Shown in pieces: positions 6,678 to 8,314 of a DNA stretch of 8,314 bases. Source of the stretch: Lachnospiraceae bacterium (GTDB lineage: Bacteria > Bacillota > Clostridia > Lachnospirales > Lachnospiraceae); contig DPZM01000043.1 of the NCBI GenBank assembly GCA_003535955.1, positions 1 to 8,314 of the forward strand, in the 5' to 3' direction. The notes beneath the pieces are model-generated. The model had not been told where the DNA came from and searched no databases. It saw only the letters and a program-made list of their open reading frames with translations. Position 1 is the stretch's first letter; each line of letters starts with the position of its first letter. Position numbers and translations under genes: made by a program.

Positions 6678-7676
6678 ATGATAGTCAGACAGATAGTACT
6701 TATGGTACTAGCCCTGACTCTTTTGTATATTTTCAGCAGATCCTTTATTAAGGATCCCTATTCTTACAGGAACACTCTTATAATTGCAGGAGTTATCTTT
6801 CTGGTATCCCTGCTTCTTGACGGGGGCGACCATACCCCGGTCGTGGGACTTATCGTTCCCCTCTGTCTGTTAAGCCTCTTCGTATGCATAAGCAATGTCT
6901 CCCTGTTCCTGCATGAGGGGCACAGGCTCCAGAACCTTCTTGGCTTTATCTTCCTGTCTGCATATCTCGTCACGATCAATATCCTCTGGTTTAAGATCAT
7001 CGAGGTTCCTGATACGTTTACTCCGTTAATGATATTTGTCAGGCTGTTTTTCTGCTATCTGGAGTGTTCGATCCTGGCCATATGCCTTATGGGCTATGCG
7101 GTCCTGCGTATAAAGCCCGATTACGATAAGGACTTCATAATCATCCTCGGCTGCTCCATAAGCAGGAAGGGGAAGCTCCGTCCGCTTATAAAGCAGAGGG
7201 TGAACAGGGCGATCCATTTTGCCTGGGAGCAGGAGTGGAATGAAGAAAGGAGCGCCCGTTATGTGCCTTCGGGCGGGCAGGGGAGTGATGAGCCCATGAG
7301 TGAAGGATCTGCCATGGCCATGTATCTTATAAGCCATGGGGCAGAGGATTACGAGGTCCTTCCGGAGAAGGAATCGAGGAACACAAGGGAGAACCTTATA
7401 TATTCGAAGAAGATAATAGATGATATCAGCGATAGAGACAAAGCGGTCAAGACTGCCGTCGTGACCAGTAATTATCACGTATTAAGAAGCGGTTACCTGG
7501 CGAAGGCGGCCGGGCTTGACTTTCAGGTGGTAGGCTGTCCCGTCAAGTGGTATTTCTGGCCCAATGCCTTCTTCAGGGAGATGGTGGCCATACTCTTCAT
7601 GAACATGAAGACCCATGCGGCGGCGGCCGTCGTATGTGCAATATCGGCCGTTATCCTTAAGCTTGCCGGGTACTGA
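6678..7676 (+). CDS. Polytopic DUF218 (YdcF/SanA/ElyC-family) membrane protein
   Basis: The 332-residue product has about five hydrophobic helices in its first 143 residues (5-20, 32-47, 55-76, 87-105, 118-143), then a DUF218 domain, and a further hydrophobic segment at about 312-330. The domain shows IIILGCSI (154-161), the glycine-rich PSGGQGSDEPMSEGSAM (197-213), the basic-acidic ESRNTRENLIYS (232-243) and VVTSNYHVLRSGYLAKAAGL (261-280). These match the DUF218 pattern of SanA, ElyC and YdcF, proteins tied to envelope and peptidoglycan integrity but with no firmly assigned chemistry. The ATG at 6678 is one base after the previous stop, with an AGGGGAG site upstream, so translational coupling to the EAL gene is likely. 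An in-frame ATG at 6639 would overlap that gene and lacks a better site. Confidence 0.88.
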   Translation: MIVRQIVLMVLALTLLYIFSRSFIKDPYSYRNTLIIAGVIFLVSLLLDGGDHTPVVGLIVPLCLLSLFVCISNVSLFLHEGHRLQNLLGFIFLSAYLVTINILWFKIIEVPDTFTPLMIFVRLFFCYLECSILAICLMGYAVLRIKPDYDKDFIIILGCSISRKGKLRPLIKQRVNRAIHFAWEQEWNEERSARYVPSGGQGSDEPMSEGSAMAMYLISHGAEDYEVLPEKESRNTRENLIYSKKIIDDISDRDKAVKTAVVTSNYHVLRSGYLAKAAGLDFQVVGCPVKWYFWPNAFFREMVAILFMNMKTHAAAAVVCAISAVILKLAGY

Positions 7677-8314
7677 TCAGACCTTTCGAAGGAGGAGCTC
7701 CACCACAAATCCGTTATCATTGTAATAATCAAGACCACCCCCCATTTTATCCATATACCATTTGACATTATATAAGCCAAGGCCGTACCCCTGTGCCGCT
7801 TCCGGTCTTATATCGGTAAGGTCCGCTGCTCTTGATCCCCTGTAATACTTTTCGGTAAGCAGCGGCAGCTCTTCTTCCCCGGCTCCGGGGCCAAAGTCAC
7901 GCACTGTGATCTTGATAAAACGTCCGTATGTACCGTCGTCCATAAGCATGTCATTTAAATCCGTAAAGCTTACATGGATATCGGTTCCGGCATACTTGTA
8001 GGAATTACCGACTATGTTATCTATGACCTGCTCCATGCGGAGGGGGTCCATGTATAAAAGACAGGGAGTGATATGATTATCAGGGATTATCCTGCCATAG
8101 TCCTTAAGCTTGCCGAAATAGTCCTCGATGATGCGCGAATCCGCTTCGGTGATATTGACATCGGGTTCTTCAAGATCGTTTATGGTCGAGTGCATCACGT
8201 TGCCCATCAGGGAGCTTATAGTGTCTGCCTTGGCTGAAATGACCCTTATCTTGTCAAGGATATCGCCCATGTCACTAGTGTCCGGTTTATCGGACACATC
8301 GGTATCCGGTATAC
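7677..8314 (-). CDS. Sensor histidine kinase, C-terminal part (5' end outside the window)
   Basis: The reverse-strand frame is open from the window edge to the TGA at 7677-7679, so the gene is cut at its 5' end; a GTG at 8297 is in frame but is unlikely to be the true start. About 212 residues are present. Numbered from that GTG, residues 14-70 look like the second helix of a dimerisation domain, followed by a HATPase_c domain with N box EQVIDNIVGNSYKYA (89-103), G1 box DFGPG (134-138), F box EKYYRGS (149-155) and G2 box GYGLGL (170-175). The phospho-accepting His, any sensor region and the response regulator would be upstream, beyond the window. The ATPase part looks intact. It converges on the YdcF-family gene, and nothing shows a functional link to it. 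Confidence 0.92.
   Translation of the reverse strand, partial: IPDTDVSDKPDTSDMGDILDKIRVISAKADTISSLMGNVMHSTINDLEEPDVNITEADSRIIEDYFGKLKDYGRIIPDNHITPCLLYMDPLRMEQVIDNIVGNSYKYAGTDIHVSFTDLNDMLMDDGTYGRFIKITVRDFGPGAGEEELPLLTEKYYRGSRAADLTDIRPEAAQGYGLGLYNVKWYMDKMGGGLDYYNDNGFVVELLLRKV

Overview
The window suggests a Firmicute of the Clostridia, most likely Lachnospiraceae. The reasons are the mid-range base composition, the heavy use of AGG/AGA (Arg) and ATA (Ile) codons, good AGGAG-type ribosome sites, and a large cytoplasmic EAL protein with tandem PAS-like C-terminal domains of a kind I associate with that family. This placement is an inference; no rRNA or other marker gene is present.

Layout. Bases 1-89 hold only the tail of an unidentified reading frame. 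Its stop codon touches a 37-base imperfect palindrome (89-125) that resembles REP/RAYT-type repeats. cobT (142-1287, +) follows; it makes alpha-ribazole phosphate for the lower ligand of cobalamin. Its start codon has no visible Shine-Dalgarno and lies in the loop of a second small inverted repeat. A 152-base gap carries a good sigma-A type promoter (1331-1359) and a leader dyad (1372-1408).

The promoter reads into a tight four-gene run on the + strand (1440-7676): an ABCG-like ATPase with an extra N-terminal membrane domain; a six-helix ABCG-like permease with a glutamate-rich N-terminal extension; an EAL cyclic-di-GMP phosphodiesterase with a decayed GGDEF domain and C-terminal PAS-like sensors; and a polytopic DUF218/YdcF-family membrane protein. 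Gaps are 4, 37 and 1 bases, so co-transcription is likely. The 3' end abuts, tail to tail with no intervening base, the end of a sensor histidine kinase gene on the minus strand (7677-8314), whose N-terminal part lies outside the window.

How they may work together. The ATPase and permease should form a split ABCG-type transporter. The phosphodiesterase would lower cyclic-di-GMP in response to a cytoplasmic signal. The YdcF protein may act on an envelope substrate. A signalling-linked envelope export module is the most interesting reading, but no substrate can be named from sequence. No stretch longer than 300 bases lacks a gene. I see no tRNA, rRNA, CRISPR array, insertion sequence with a transposase, or convincing intrinsic terminator.
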